This document shows positions 9,315-17,091 of a stretch of 64,000 nt of DNA, piece by piece (within the stretch, counting starts at the first letter, position 1; the number at the start of each line of letters is the position of its first letter). The stretch is from positions 62,001 to 126,000 of the forward strand of contig JBEKTW010000008.1 of assembly GCA_049515655.1 (NCBI GenBank), given 5' to 3'. This DNA comes from JBEKTW01 sp049515655 (GTDB taxonomy: Bacteria > Bacteroidota > Ignavibacteria > UBA10030 > SZUA-254). A program made the position numbers and the translations under genes. Under the pieces are notes generated by a model, which saw nothing but the letters and a program-made list of their open reading frames with translations, made no database searches and had not been told where the DNA came from.

Positions 9315-10457
9315 ATGAAGTTCGTAGTTGAGCACGCTGATGGACGTGCCCGCAGCGGGACACTCGTTACGGATCATGGTGTCGTTCAAACCCCGGTTTT
9401 CATGCCGGTGGGAACACAAGGAACGGTCAAGGCCATTGAGCCGCGAGAACTTGCGGAAGTCGGCGCTGAGCTCATACTGGGAAACACGTATCATCTTTAC
9501 CTGCGCCCGGGGACGGAGATACTCTACCAGGCAGGCGGCCTCCATAAACTGATGGGCTGGAACAGGTCGATACTGACCGACAGCGGTGGATATCAGATAT
9601 TCAGTTTGTCGGAGTTAAGAAAGATCACCGATGATGGGGTGGAATTCCGCTCTCACATCGACGGTTCATTGCACTTCTTTACTCCCGAGACTATCGTTGA
9701 TATCCAGCGCACCATCGGTTCGGATATCATGATGGTTCTGGACGAATGTACGCCCTATCCTTGCCCGTTTGAGGACGCTAGACAATCCAACGAACAGACT
9801 CTTCGCTGGGCACAGCGTTGCAGAAAACAGTTTCTGAACTCGGTTGAGTTCTATGAGCATACTCAGGTTCTGTTCGGGATAGTGCAAGGGGGAGTCTACC
9901 CGGAAATTCGGAATCGCTCCGTCAACGTGCTGGTCGAATTGGATTTTGAGGGATACGCAATAGGCGGTCTCGCCGTGGGCGAGCCGGCAGAACAGATGTA
10001 CCAAATTGTATCGTCGTGCACCGAATTGCTGCCTTTTGCCAAACCGCGTTACCTGATGGGTGTAGGAACGCCGGAGAACCTGCTGGAGGGCATCGAACGG
10101 GGCGTCGATATGTTCGACTGCGTGCTGCCGACGCGGAACGGCCGGAATGCCATGCTGTTCACGACGAAGGGCACCTTGAATATCACGAACGCACAATTCA
10201 AGGATGATTTTACGCCCATCGATGACACGTGCGGGTGCTACACATGCCGGCATTTTGCCAAAGCGTACCTGCGCCATCTCTTTCAGGCGAAAGAAATTCT
10301 TGGACTTCAACTGGCAACGATTCACAATCTTTTCTTTTACGAGTGGATTATGCGTGAAGCTCGGCGGGCTATCGTACAAAACAACTTCCAGGGGTGGAAG
10401 CAAGAGCAGCTTGCATCCTTTCGTCAAGAAGTCCTGATAGATGCTCACCATCAATAA
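9315..10457 (+). CDS. tgt: Queuine/preQ1 tRNA-guanine transglycosylase
   Basis: Exchanges the wobble guanine of GUN-anticodon tRNAs (Asp, Asn, His, Tyr) for preQ1 in queuosine synthesis. 380 residues. D89 in LTDSGGYQ is the conserved active-site aspartate, and MFDCVLPTRNGR holds the second catalytic aspartate and the tRNA-recognition segment. The zinc site is complete: C306, C308, C311 and H337. No Shine-Dalgarno sequence precedes the ATG, consistent with a leaderless message. yajC follows after 15 nt, the widely conserved tgt-yajC order. Confidence 0.97.
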   Translation: MKFVVEHADGRARSGTLVTDHGVVQTPVFMPVGTQGTVKAIEPRELAEVGAELILGNTYHLYLRPGTEILYQAGGLHKLMGWNRSILTDSGGYQIFSLSELRKITDDGVEFRSHIDGSLHFFTPETIVDIQRTIGSDIMMVLDECTPYPCPFEDARQSNEQTLRWAQRCRKQFLNSVEFYEHTQVLFGIVQGGVYPEIRNRSVNVLVELDFEGYAIGGLAVGEPAEQMYQIVSSCTELLPFAKPRYLMGVGTPENLLEGIERGVDMFDCVLPTRNGRNAMLFTTKGTLNITNAQFKDDFTPIDDTCGCYTCRHFAKAYLRHLFQAKEILGLQLATIHNLFFYEWIMREARRAIVQNNFQGWKQEQLASFRQEVLIDAHHQ

Positions 10458-10472
10458 TAAGAGGAGATGCAA

Positions 10473-10805
10473 TTGAATATTCTTCATGTTTTCGGAATGG
10501 CACCGCAAGGACAGGGTGGCGGTGGTTTCATCAGTACCCTGTTCATGTTCTCGCTGATCATCTTGATATTCTATTTCATGATTCTTCGACCGCAGCAAAA
10601 GCGTCAGAAAGACCGGCAGAAATTGCTCGAGGGGGTCAAAAAAGGAGACAAGATCGTGACCATCGGCGGGCTGCACGGCTCCGTCATCGGCGTCGATGAA
10701 AAAACCCTCCTCGTCCAGGTGGCAGACAACGTGAAATTGAAGTTTGAAAAGTCGGCGGTATCGACGATCATACGAGAAGGTGAACCTGAAGAGAAAAAGA
10801 GTTGA
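10473..10805 (+). CDS. yajC: Preprotein translocase subunit YajC
   Basis: Accessory subunit of the SecDF-YajC complex, which associates with SecYEG. One membrane helix (FISTLFMFSLIILIFYFMIL) is followed by the family hallmark LRPQQKRQKD and a small beta-rich cytoplasmic domain. The start is taken as TTG 10473 because GAGGAG (10461-10466) lies 6 nt upstream. The in-frame ATG at 10467 abuts that ribosome-binding site, leaving no spacer. The choice changes only two residues. secD and secF are not adjacent. Confidence 0.92.
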   Translation: MNILHVFGMAPQGQGGGGFISTLFMFSLIILIFYFMILRPQQKRQKDRQKLLEGVKKGDKIVTIGGLHGSVIGVDEKTLLVQVADNVKLKFEKSAVSTIIREGEPEEKKS

Positions 10806-10848
10806 ACGTTTGTGAACATTATCAGTGAAGAGACTGTGAGAGGTTATT

Positions 10849-12057
10849 GTGTTCAGCACGATTGAAGAAGCCATCAAAGATGTTCAAGACGGCAAGTTGA
10901 TCATTGTCGTTGACGATGAGGACCGTGAGAACGAAGGCGATTTTGTGGTTGCCGCCGAGAAGTGCGATCCCGAGGTCATCAACTTCATGTCGAAACATGG
11001 TCGGGGTATTATCTGCGCCGCGCTCACTCCGCTGCGCACGCAGGAGCTTATGCTGGATATGATGGTTGAAAGCAATACATCCCTTCATGAGACCTCATTT
11101 ACTGTCTCAGTCGACTACGTTCACGGAACGACCACCGGTGTTTCGGCCTTCGACCGCGCGGCAACGGTCCGGGCGCTCATCGACCCGAAAACCAAGCCCG
11201 GTGACCTTGCCCGTCCCGGCCACATCTTTCCCTTACGTGCGCTGGACGGCGGCGTGCTCCGTCGCACGGGTCATACGGAGGCAGTCGTGGATTTGTGTCG
11301 CCTCGCCGGCATGTATCCTGCTGGTGTGCTGTGCGAAATTTTGAAGGACGATGGTTTGATGGCGCGGGTTCCTGAATTGGAACAGCTCGCGAAACAGTTC
11401 AAGCTCCGTATGATCACTGTGAAAAGTCTTATCGAATACAGGATGCAGCGGGAGAAGTTGGTCCACCTCGTGGTGGCTACAAAATTGCCGACCCGCTATG
11501 GGACCTTTGATGCACGCCTTTACAGGAGTGAAACAGATAATAAGGAGCATCTGGCGCTGGTGAAAGGAAATCTCCAACCCGACCAGCCGACAATGGTGCG
11601 TGTTCATTCCGAATGTCTCACCGGAGATGTGTTCGGTTCCCTGCGATGCGATTGTGTCGACCAGCTCCATGCGGCGATGGTACTTGTCGAAAAAGAGACG
11701 AAGGGAGTCGTTCTTTACATGAGGCAGGAAGGCCGCGGCATTGGATTGGCTAATAAGCTTCGGGCCTACAACCTCCAGGATGAGGGCTTGGATACTGTTG
11801 AAGCGAATGAAAAACTGGGCTTTCGACCCGACCTCCGCGATTATGGCATTGGAGCGCAGATTCTCCGGGACCTCGGCGTGGGAAAGATCAGGCTTATGAC
11901 GAATAACCCCAAGAAGGTGATTGGATTGCATGGCTACGGCCTCGAAATTGTCGAACGCGTACCCCTTGAGATAGAACCTCATTCAATCAATGAGAAGTAC
12001 TTGAAAACAAAGCGAGATAAGCTTGGGCATTTGATCCTTGTCGATAAGAAAAAATAA
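10849..12057 (+). CDS. ribBA: Bifunctional DHBP synthase / GTP cyclohydrolase II
   Basis: Makes both riboflavin precursors. The N-terminal RibB domain (about 1-200) converts ribulose 5-phosphate to 3,4-dihydroxy-2-butanone 4-phosphate; DDEDRENEGDF is its acidic metal site. The C-terminal RibA domain (about 205-402) opens GTP; CLTGDVFGSLRCDC supplies the zinc cysteines and RQEGRGIGL the catalytic region. Translation starts at GTG 10849 after an AGAGG. No FMN riboswitch is visible in the 43-nt gap upstream. An intrinsic terminator lies 62 nt downstream. Confidence 0.95.
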   Translation: MFSTIEEAIKDVQDGKLIIVVDDEDRENEGDFVVAAEKCDPEVINFMSKHGRGIICAALTPLRTQELMLDMMVESNTSLHETSFTVSVDYVHGTTTGVSAFDRAATVRALIDPKTKPGDLARPGHIFPLRALDGGVLRRTGHTEAVVDLCRLAGMYPAGVLCEILKDDGLMARVPELEQLAKQFKLRMITVKSLIEYRMQREKLVHLVVATKLPTRYGTFDARLYRSETDNKEHLALVKGNLQPDQPTMVRVHSECLTGDVFGSLRCDCVDQLHAAMVLVEKETKGVVLYMRQEGRGIGLANKLRAYNLQDEGLDTVEANEKLGFRPDLRDYGIGAQILRDLGVGKIRLMTNNPKKVIGLHGYGLEIVERVPLEIEPHSINEKYLKTKRDKLGHLILVDKKK

Positions 12058-12070
12058 ATACCCCGCCCCC

Positions 12071-12101
12071 TTGATTTTTTGAATTTCGTATCGTAAATTG
12101 A
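12071..12101 (+). promoter_or_regulatory. Promoter ahead of greA
   Basis: TTG (12071-12073), 20 nt, TAAATTGA (12094-12101). A hairpin terminator begins 19 nt further on, so transcripts from here would meet it before reaching greA. Confidence 0.45.
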
Positions 12102-12119
12102 ATTCAAGATGTTTTGTCG

Positions 12120-12153
12120 GCCAGCACTCAAAGGAGTGATGGCTTTTCTTTTT
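12120..12153 (+). terminator. Intrinsic terminator in the greA leader / after ribBA
   Basis: GCCAGCACTC (12120-12129) pairs with GAGTGATGGC (12134-12143) with a single G-A mismatch and an AAAG loop, followed by TTTTCTTTTT. It can end the ribBA transcript. Because a promoter match lies upstream of it, it may also act as an attenuator for greA. Confidence 0.65.
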
Positions 12154-12215
12154 GTCCGTAGGCACTATGCCGGGACCATCGAAAGATCTGAACAAATTCT
12201 GTTTCCTGAATCATT

Positions 12216-12707
12216 ATGAGCGAAAATAACAAAGATACTGGGATCGTCTACTTGACGCGGGAGCGTTTGGTGGAATTGGAAAACGAACTCCGCGAGCTCA
12301 AAGTCAAAGGGCGTGCCGAGATCGCTCAAAAAATTGGCGAGGCGAGAGGACACGGGGACCTTTCCGAGAATGCAGAGTACGATGCCGCTAAAGAAGCCCA
12401 GCAGCATCTGGAAATGCGAATTGGAAGACTCCAGCAAACGTTGTCTCGGGCACGCATCATCCAGAGCAAGGAGCTTCCGAACGACAAGATATACATTCTC
12501 TCGAACGTTAAACTCAGGGATCTGAAGACGAATGAACTGGTCAATTACACGCTGGTCTCGCCAGAAGAATCCAATTTTGAGGAAGACAAGATTTCGGTCA
12601 CTTCTCCCCTCGGGCGAGGACTGTTGGGGAAAACTGAAGGAGAGATCGTCAAAATTCCTGTTCCTGTCGGGACGCTGGAATACGAGATCCTGAAGATTTC
12701 CCGATAA
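12216..12707 (+). CDS. greA: Transcription elongation factor GreA
   Basis: Rescues backtracked RNA polymerase by stimulating transcript cleavage in the secondary channel. 163 residues. The N-terminal coiled coil carries the acidic tip GDLSENAEYDAAKE at about 47-60, with D48 and E51 in the catalytic positions. The C-terminal FKBP-like domain ends with LEYEILKISR. The ATG at 12216 has no clear Shine-Dalgarno. A promoter match and an intrinsic terminator lie upstream, a possible attenuation leader like that described for E. coli greA (GraL). Confidence 0.96.
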   Translation: MSENNKDTGIVYLTRERLVELENELRELKVKGRAEIAQKIGEARGHGDLSENAEYDAAKEAQQHLEMRIGRLQQTLSRARIIQSKELPNDKIYILSNVKLRDLKTNELVNYTLVSPEESNFEEDKISVTSPLGRGLLGKTEGEIVKIPVPVGTLEYEILKISR

Positions 12708-12742
12708 CCGTTCTTCTCTGACCTGGAGTCCCTTCACATCGT

Positions 12743-13261
12743 ATGCCCCGCAATCTGGAGGTCAAGGCAAGAATACGCAGCGTCCGAGAAGCGGAACAAA
12801 CAGCCCGATCTATTAATGCCACGTTTGAGGGTACTCTTCATCAGGTTGACACTTACTACAACGTGCCACGGGGGCGGCTTAAGTCACGGGAAATCAATAA
12901 CGAGCGCGCGGAGTTGATATTTTATGAACGGGATGAACACGCGAAGCACCGTGAAAGCAACTATCGAGTTTTCCCATGCATGGAAATCTCTCTTCTGAAA
13001 GAAATCCTTGGGCGATCCCTCGGTATCCGCGCCACTGTCAAGAAGAAAAGGGAGTTGTTTATGTACAATTCTACCCGTATCCATCTGGATGAAGTGGAAA
13101 ACCTGGGGAGTTTCCTGGAATTGGAGTCCCCGGTCGAGGAGTCGCTCGACAAGGCACAGGAGGTGGTGGCCTTCCTGGTGAGGGAATTCAACGTTCAGGA
13201 TGCAGACTTTGTCTTGGAGTCGTATGTTGACCTTTTGACATCAAAGGACACGAGAACCTAG
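12743..13261 (+). CDS. CYTH-domain protein (CyaB / triphosphatase-like)
   Basis: A 172-residue CYTH domain, the triphosphate-tunnel fold shared by class IV adenylate cyclase and thiamine triphosphatase. The N-terminal LEVKARI is the ExExK-type metal and triphosphate signature. Later basic and acidic strands (ERDEHAKHRESNY, VKKKRELF, HLDEVENLGSFLELE) match the family. Bacterial members mostly hydrolyse inorganic triphosphate or are uncharacterised, so cyclase activity should not be assumed. It lies 35 nt after greA, probably in the same transcript. Confidence 0.82.
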   Translation: MPRNLEVKARIRSVREAEQTARSINATFEGTLHQVDTYYNVPRGRLKSREINNERAELIFYERDEHAKHRESNYRVFPCMEISLLKEILGRSLGIRATVKKKRELFMYNSTRIHLDEVENLGSFLELESPVEESLDKAQEVVAFLVREFNVQDADFVLESYVDLLTSKDTRT

Positions 13262-13313
13262 TGTTCTGAATGCCCTTTTCGAATAAATCCCCTTATGAGG
13301 CTGGTCCGGTATG

Positions 13314-13344
13314 TTGCAGAATGTGAAGATTTTCACTATATTAT
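13314..13344 (+). promoter_or_regulatory. Promoter of the tRNA cluster
   Basis: TTG (13314-13316), 20 nt, TATATTAT (13337-13344). It ends 11 nt before the tRNA-Gly 5' end, the expected spacing for a stable-RNA promoter with a short 5' leader. Confidence 0.6.
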
Positions 13345-13355
13345 TCGCGCGAATT

Positions 13356-13428
13356 GCGGGAATAGCTCAGTTGGTAGAGCGTCACCTTGCCAAGGTGAAT
13401 GTCGCGGGTTCAAATCCCGTTTCCCGCT
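13356..13428 (+). tRNA. tRNA-Gly (GCC)
   Basis: Full cloverleaf of 73 nt: acceptor GCGGGAA/TTCCCGC, D arm GCTCAGTTGGTAGAGC, anticodon arm TCACC-TTGCCAA-GGTGA with GCC at 13389-13391, T arm GCGGG-TTCAAAT-CCCGT, discriminator T. The 3' CCA is not encoded. Confidence 0.97.
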
Positions 13429-13495
13429 CAATGACAATGAAAACGTGCCCTGTTCCTACAAGGCGGGATGACTAGGGACATAATTGATCTTGAAT

Positions 13496-13537
13496 TCCCC
13501 GCCGCTCGCAGATCATTTCAGTGGCGGGGATTTGTTA
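13496..13537 (+). terminator. Hairpin between tRNA-Gly and tRNA-Cys
   Basis: TCCCCGCC (13496-13503) pairs with GGCGGGGA (13523-13530), extended by a G-T and a C-G pair, with a 15-nt loop and a mixed T-rich tail. It could terminate the tRNA-Gly transcript or serve as a processing signal. No promoter of the local type was found for tRNA-Cys. Confidence 0.4.
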
Positions 13538-13552
13538 TTTATACGTCGAGAT

Positions 13553-13624
13553 GGCGCCGTACCCAAGTGGCAAGGGAGAGGTCTGCAAAACCTTTATGCG
13601 ACGGTTCGAATCCGCCCGGCGCCT
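13553..13624 (+). tRNA. tRNA-Cys (GCA)
   Basis: Full cloverleaf of 72 nt: acceptor GGCGCCG/CGGCGCC, anticodon stem GAGGT/ACCTT with loop CTGCAAA and GCA at 13585-13587, TTCGAAT T loop, discriminator T. CCA not encoded. Confidence 0.96.
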
Positions 13625-13712
13625 CGAAGATATGTCAAAGACGGAAATGCAGGGGCGAATTCTCTTAGGAGAGCGAGCATGCATTTCCGATGTTGTCGTT
13701 TGAATTCGTTTT

Positions 13713-13798
13713 GCCGGGGTGGCGGAACTGGTAGACGCACAGGACTTAAAATCCTGTTCTCCGCAAGGGGAGTGCCGGTTCGATTCCGGTCCCCGGCA
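13713..13798 (+). tRNA. tRNA-Leu (TAA)
   Basis: Class II tRNA of 86 nt with a long variable arm (TGTTCTCCGCAAGGGGAGT region). Acceptor GCCGGGG/CCCCGGC, anticodon TAA at 13747-13749 in loop CTTAAAA, T loop TTCGATT, discriminator A. CCA not encoded. Confidence 0.97.
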
Positions 13799-13815
13799 CG
13801 CCTCCGGAGCAGCAC

Positions 13816-13889
<74 letters not shown>

Positions 13890-13934
13890 CGGGAATAAGA
13901 ATTGCATTATCATAGAAAAACAGGTTCGATTGAG

Positions 13935-15869
13935 TTGCCAAATTCCGTAGTGAAAATATCGTTTCCCGACGGCAGCGCCAGGGAGTTCGCCAAGGGAGTG
14001 ACCGGGAAGGACATCGCACAAAGCATAAGTCCCGGACTTGCCCGCGAGGCTCTCGCCATCGAAGTCGATGGAGAGGTGCGGGACCTTTCGTGCGCTATCA
14101 ACGAGGATTCTTCGGTGAAGATCCTGAAGTGGGCAGATAGCGGAGGGAAGCATGCTTACTGGCACAGCTCCGCCCATCTCATGGCTGAAGCGATCGAGTC
14201 GCTGTTCCCTGGAGCAAAATTCGGGATCGGACCCCCGATCGACGAGGGATTTTACTATGACGTTGACCTCGGAGGTCATACGCTTTCGCCCGAAGACGTG
14301 CAACGAATCGAAGATCGGATGTGCGAATTCGCTAAACGAGATACACCATTTATCAGGGAAGAAAAATCCTGGGACCAGGTCGTCGATTACTTCAAGCAGA
14401 AGAACGATCAATACAAACTTGAGCTGCTTGAGGATCTCAAGAACGAAACAATCTCTCTCTATCATCACGGCAATTTCACGGATCTGTGCTTCGGTCCGCA
14501 TATCCCATCGACCGGTCGGATCAAAGCGATCAAGTTGTTGAGCGTTGCGGGAGCGTACTGGCGGGGCAGCGAAAAGAACAAGATGCTCCAGCGCATCTAC
14601 GGCATCACATTCCCCACCCAGAAAGATCTTGACGCGTTTCTTTTTAGGCTTGAAGAAGCGAAGAGACGCGACCATCGAAAGCTGGGAAGAGAACTTGAGT
14701 TGTTCGTGTTCCACGATGTCTCCCCCGGAGCGCCATTCTGGCTTCCTAACGGAATGATTGTGTTCCGCGAACTTGAAAAGTTCCTTCGCCAGGAGCTTGA
14801 CATGAACGGCTACCAGGAAATCAGCACCCCTATCCTGGTGAAGAAGGACCTGTGGGAACAGTCCGGCCATTGGACTCACTACAAGGAAAACATGTTTTAT
14901 TTTGAGAGCAATGAGACAATCTACAGCCTGAAACCGATGAATTGCCCGGAGAGCACCTATGTCTACCGGCAGAAGGTGAGGAGCTATCGGGATTTGCCTC
15001 TTCGTTTCTCCGAGATTGGAAGGCTGCACCGCAACGAACTTTCAGGCGCTCTCGGGGGAATGTTTAGGGTCAGACAGATTACCATGGACGATGCTCACAT
15101 TTATCTACGTCCCGACCAGATTCTGGACGAGATCACAAAACTGATAGAATTGGTGAATCGTTTCTACGCCATCTTCGGATTGAAGCCTACCTACAGTCTT
15201 TCAACTCGTCCCGACAAGGCGATGGGCGACGAAAAACTTTGGGAACAGGCCGAGCAAAGCCTGAAGCAGGCGCTTGAGTTCAACAACATCACTTACAAGT
15301 TACAGGCGATGGAAGGCGCTTTCTACGGGCCGAAGATCGACATTCAGATCGAGGATGCAATAGGACGAGAATGGCAGGTGGCAACAATTCAGCTGGATTT
15401 TGTCATGTTGCCGGAACGATTCGAACTCGAATACGTTGCCGAGGACGGTTCGCGCAAACGGCCTGTTGCGATTCACCGGGCCATCTTCGGGTCGTTCGAA
15501 CGGTTCATTGGCATACTGACCGAACACTTTGCCGGGGCTTTTCCCGTCTGGTTGTCCCCGGTGCAAGCGGTTGTTCTTCCTATTACCGATGATCAGATCG
15601 AGTATGCGGGAACGGTCTACCGAGCCCTGAAAGAAGCAGAGGTGAGAGTCGAGCTGGATGAGCGCCGTGAGAAAATAGGCTATAAAATTCGTGACTGGGA
15701 AACAAGGAAAGTTCCCTATATGCTCGTCGTTGGGGAGAAGGAGAAAAACTCCGGCAGTGTCTCCGTCCGGCAGCACAAAAAAGGTGACCTCGGGGTGAGC
15801 ACTCTCCAAACCTTCGTCGGGAGAATTCATAAAGAAATCATAGAAAAATCACTCACAATAGAGGAGTAA
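13935..15869 (+). CDS. thrS: Threonyl-tRNA synthetase
   Basis: Charges tRNA-Thr. Domains in order: TGS (VKISFPDGSAREFAKG), the editing SAD domain with HSSAHLMAEA, the class II catalytic core, and the anticodon-binding domain at the C-terminus. Zinc ligands are visible as Cys in MNCPES, His in DDAHIYLRP and His in VAIHRAIFGSFERF. The start is uncertain: the frame is open from TTG 13902, and TTG 13935 or GTG 13950 would better fit the usual short lead before the TGS domain. The final GAGGAGTAA doubles as the ribosome-binding site of infC. No T-box leader is visible. Confidence 0.96.
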   Translation: MPNSVVKISFPDGSAREFAKGVTGKDIAQSISPGLAREALAIEVDGEVRDLSCAINEDSSVKILKWADSGGKHAYWHSSAHLMAEAIESLFPGAKFGIGPPIDEGFYYDVDLGGHTLSPEDVQRIEDRMCEFAKRDTPFIREEKSWDQVVDYFKQKNDQYKLELLEDLKNETISLYHHGNFTDLCFGPHIPSTGRIKAIKLLSVAGAYWRGSEKNKMLQRIYGITFPTQKDLDAFLFRLEEAKRRDHRKLGRELELFVFHDVSPGAPFWLPNGMIVFRELEKFLRQELDMNGYQEISTPILVKKDLWEQSGHWTHYKENMFYFESNETIYSLKPMNCPESTYVYRQKVRSYRDLPLRFSEIGRLHRNELSGALGGMFRVRQITMDDAHIYLRPDQILDEITKLIELVNRFYAIFGLKPTYSLSTRPDKAMGDEKLWEQAEQSLKQALEFNNITYKLQAMEGAFYGPKIDIQIEDAIGREWQVATIQLDFVMLPERFELEYVAEDGSRKRPVAIHRAIFGSFERFIGILTEHFAGAFPVWLSPVQAVVLPITDDQIEYAGTVYRALKEAEVRVELDERREKIGYKIRDWETRKVPYMLVVGEKEKNSGSVSVRQHKKGDLGVSTLQTFVGRIHKEIIEKSLTIEE

Positions 15870-15873
15870 GGCT

Positions 15874-16431
15874 ATCAAGGGACCAGACAGTGTTCGCGTA
15901 AATGATGAAATCCGGGCGCCGAAAGTCCGGGTCATCGACGAGAAAGGGCAGGTGGGAGTTATGTCATCCCGTGAAGCTGTGGCCATCGCGCAGCAACGAG
16001 GATTGGATTTGATTGAGATTGTCCCCAAGGCTTCGCCGCCGGTATGCAAGATCATGGATTTCGGGAAATACAAGTACGAGCAATCGAAAAAGGACAAGCT
16101 TCAGCGAAAACATCAACAGGTCACACAGGTAAAAGAGCTCCGGTTCCATCCCAACACCGACGACCATGACCTGGAATTCAAGATGCGGCACGCGCGCAAA
16201 TTTCTCGAAGAAGGACACAAAGTCAAAGCAACGGTGGTGTTCAAAGGAAGAGAGATTACGTACAAGGAGCATGGTGAAGTGCTTCTCCAACGCCTGGCGG
16301 ACCAATTGCGTGACATCGCAAAAATAGACCAACTCGCAAAATTGGAGGGAAGAAGCATGGCAATGATCTTCGCTCCGGACAAAGGCACAAAGAAAAAGGC
16401 TGTCGCTAAGCACATGGAACCACAAACATAG
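15874..16431 (+). CDS. infC: Translation initiation factor IF-3, ATC start
   Basis: IF-3 binds the 30S subunit and rejects non-canonical start codons and elongator tRNAs. The frame between the in-frame TAG at 15859 and GTG 15952 contains no ATG, GTG, TTG or CTG, yet encodes the conserved IF-3 N-terminus (VRVNDEIRAPKVRVID). The only well-placed start is ATC at 15874, 7 nt after GAGGAG (15861-15866), which gives 185 residues. Starting at GTG 15952 would remove the conserved N-terminus. E. coli infC likewise uses a rare AUU codon for autoregulation. It begins 4 nt after the thrS stop and is followed by rpmI and rplT. Confidence 0.93.
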   Translation: MKGPDSVRVNDEIRAPKVRVIDEKGQVGVMSSREAVAIAQQRGLDLIEIVPKASPPVCKIMDFGKYKYEQSKKDKLQRKHQQVTQVKELRFHPNTDDHDLEFKMRHARKFLEEGHKVKATVVFKGREITYKEHGEVLLQRLADQLRDIAKIDQLAKLEGRSMAMIFAPDKGTKKKAVAKHMEPQT

Positions 16432-16441
16432 GAAATACAGT

Positions 16442-16636
16442 ATGCCCAAAATGAAATCAGATTCAGGTGCAAAGAAACGATTCAGACGCACTGCCTCGGG
16501 AAAGTTCAAGCGGAGCAAGGCGTATCGCAGTCATATTCTTTCATCGAAATCTTCAAAGCGCAAACGCCACCTTCGAAAATCGACCCTTGTTTCGAAGGAA
16601 GAACAGAAGAAAATTGAGCAGATGATTCAATCATAA
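16442..16636 (+). CDS. rpmI: 50S ribosomal protein L35
   Basis: A 64-residue, very basic protein with the L35 pattern: MPKMKSDSGAKKRFRRTASGKFKR at the N-terminus and an SKRKRHLRKSTLVS segment. It sits in the usual infC-rpmI-rplT order, 10 nt after infC. Confidence 0.97.
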   Translation: MPKMKSDSGAKKRFRRTASGKFKRSKAYRSHILSSKSSKRKRHLRKSTLVSKEEQKKIEQMIQS

Positions 16637-16663
16637 ACCGAGAGAACAGGAGACAGGAGAAAC

Positions 16664-17011
16664 ATGCCACGTTCACAAAATAAAGTAGCATCCCATCGTC
16701 GTAGAAAGCGTGTGCTTGCGCGTGCGAAGGGGTATTGGGGTGCGCGGAGCAAAGTCTTAACGGTTGCGAAACACAGCGTCGACAAGGGACTGCAACATGC
16801 GTATCGCGACCGCCGGCTGAAGAAGCGTTCGTTTCACCAACTCTGGATAGCCCGCATCAATGCCGCAGCGCGCTTGAACGGAACGACCTATTCAAAACTG
16901 ATCGCCGCACTCGACAGGAAAAATGTCATTATCAATCGTAAAATCCTGGCCGAGCTGGCCTCACGCAACCCGGACGCCTTTGCCGAGGTCGTGAAATTTG
17001 CGACGGCATAA
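16664..17011 (+). CDS. rplT: 50S ribosomal protein L20
   Basis: 115 residues with the L20 signatures RRKRVLARAKGYWGARSK, AYRDRRLKKRSFHQLWI and INAAARLNGTTYSK. It binds 23S rRNA early in assembly; in several bacteria L20 also represses its own operon. No separate leader is visible because rpmI is only 27 nt upstream. It has a good purine-rich ribosome-binding site (AGGAGA). Confidence 0.98.
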   Translation: MPRSQNKVASHRRRKRVLARAKGYWGARSKVLTVAKHSVDKGLQHAYRDRRLKKRSFHQLWIARINAAARLNGTTYSKLIAALDRKNVIINRKILAELASRNPDAFAEVVKFATA

Positions 17012-17091
17012 GATCGTCCTTCCCTGCCGTGGATGCTTGAACATCAACCATGTGGAGCCGGTGCTCCAGACTAATCGGATGAGCTAAACGT

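Noticed and set aside
10806..10848. FMN riboswitch ahead of ribBA
   Set aside because: The gap is only 43 nt and lacks the conserved RFN element sequences.
13890..13934. T-box leader for thrS
   Set aside because: The space between tRNA-Val and thrS is too short and has no specifier stem, T-box sequence or terminator/antiterminator pair.
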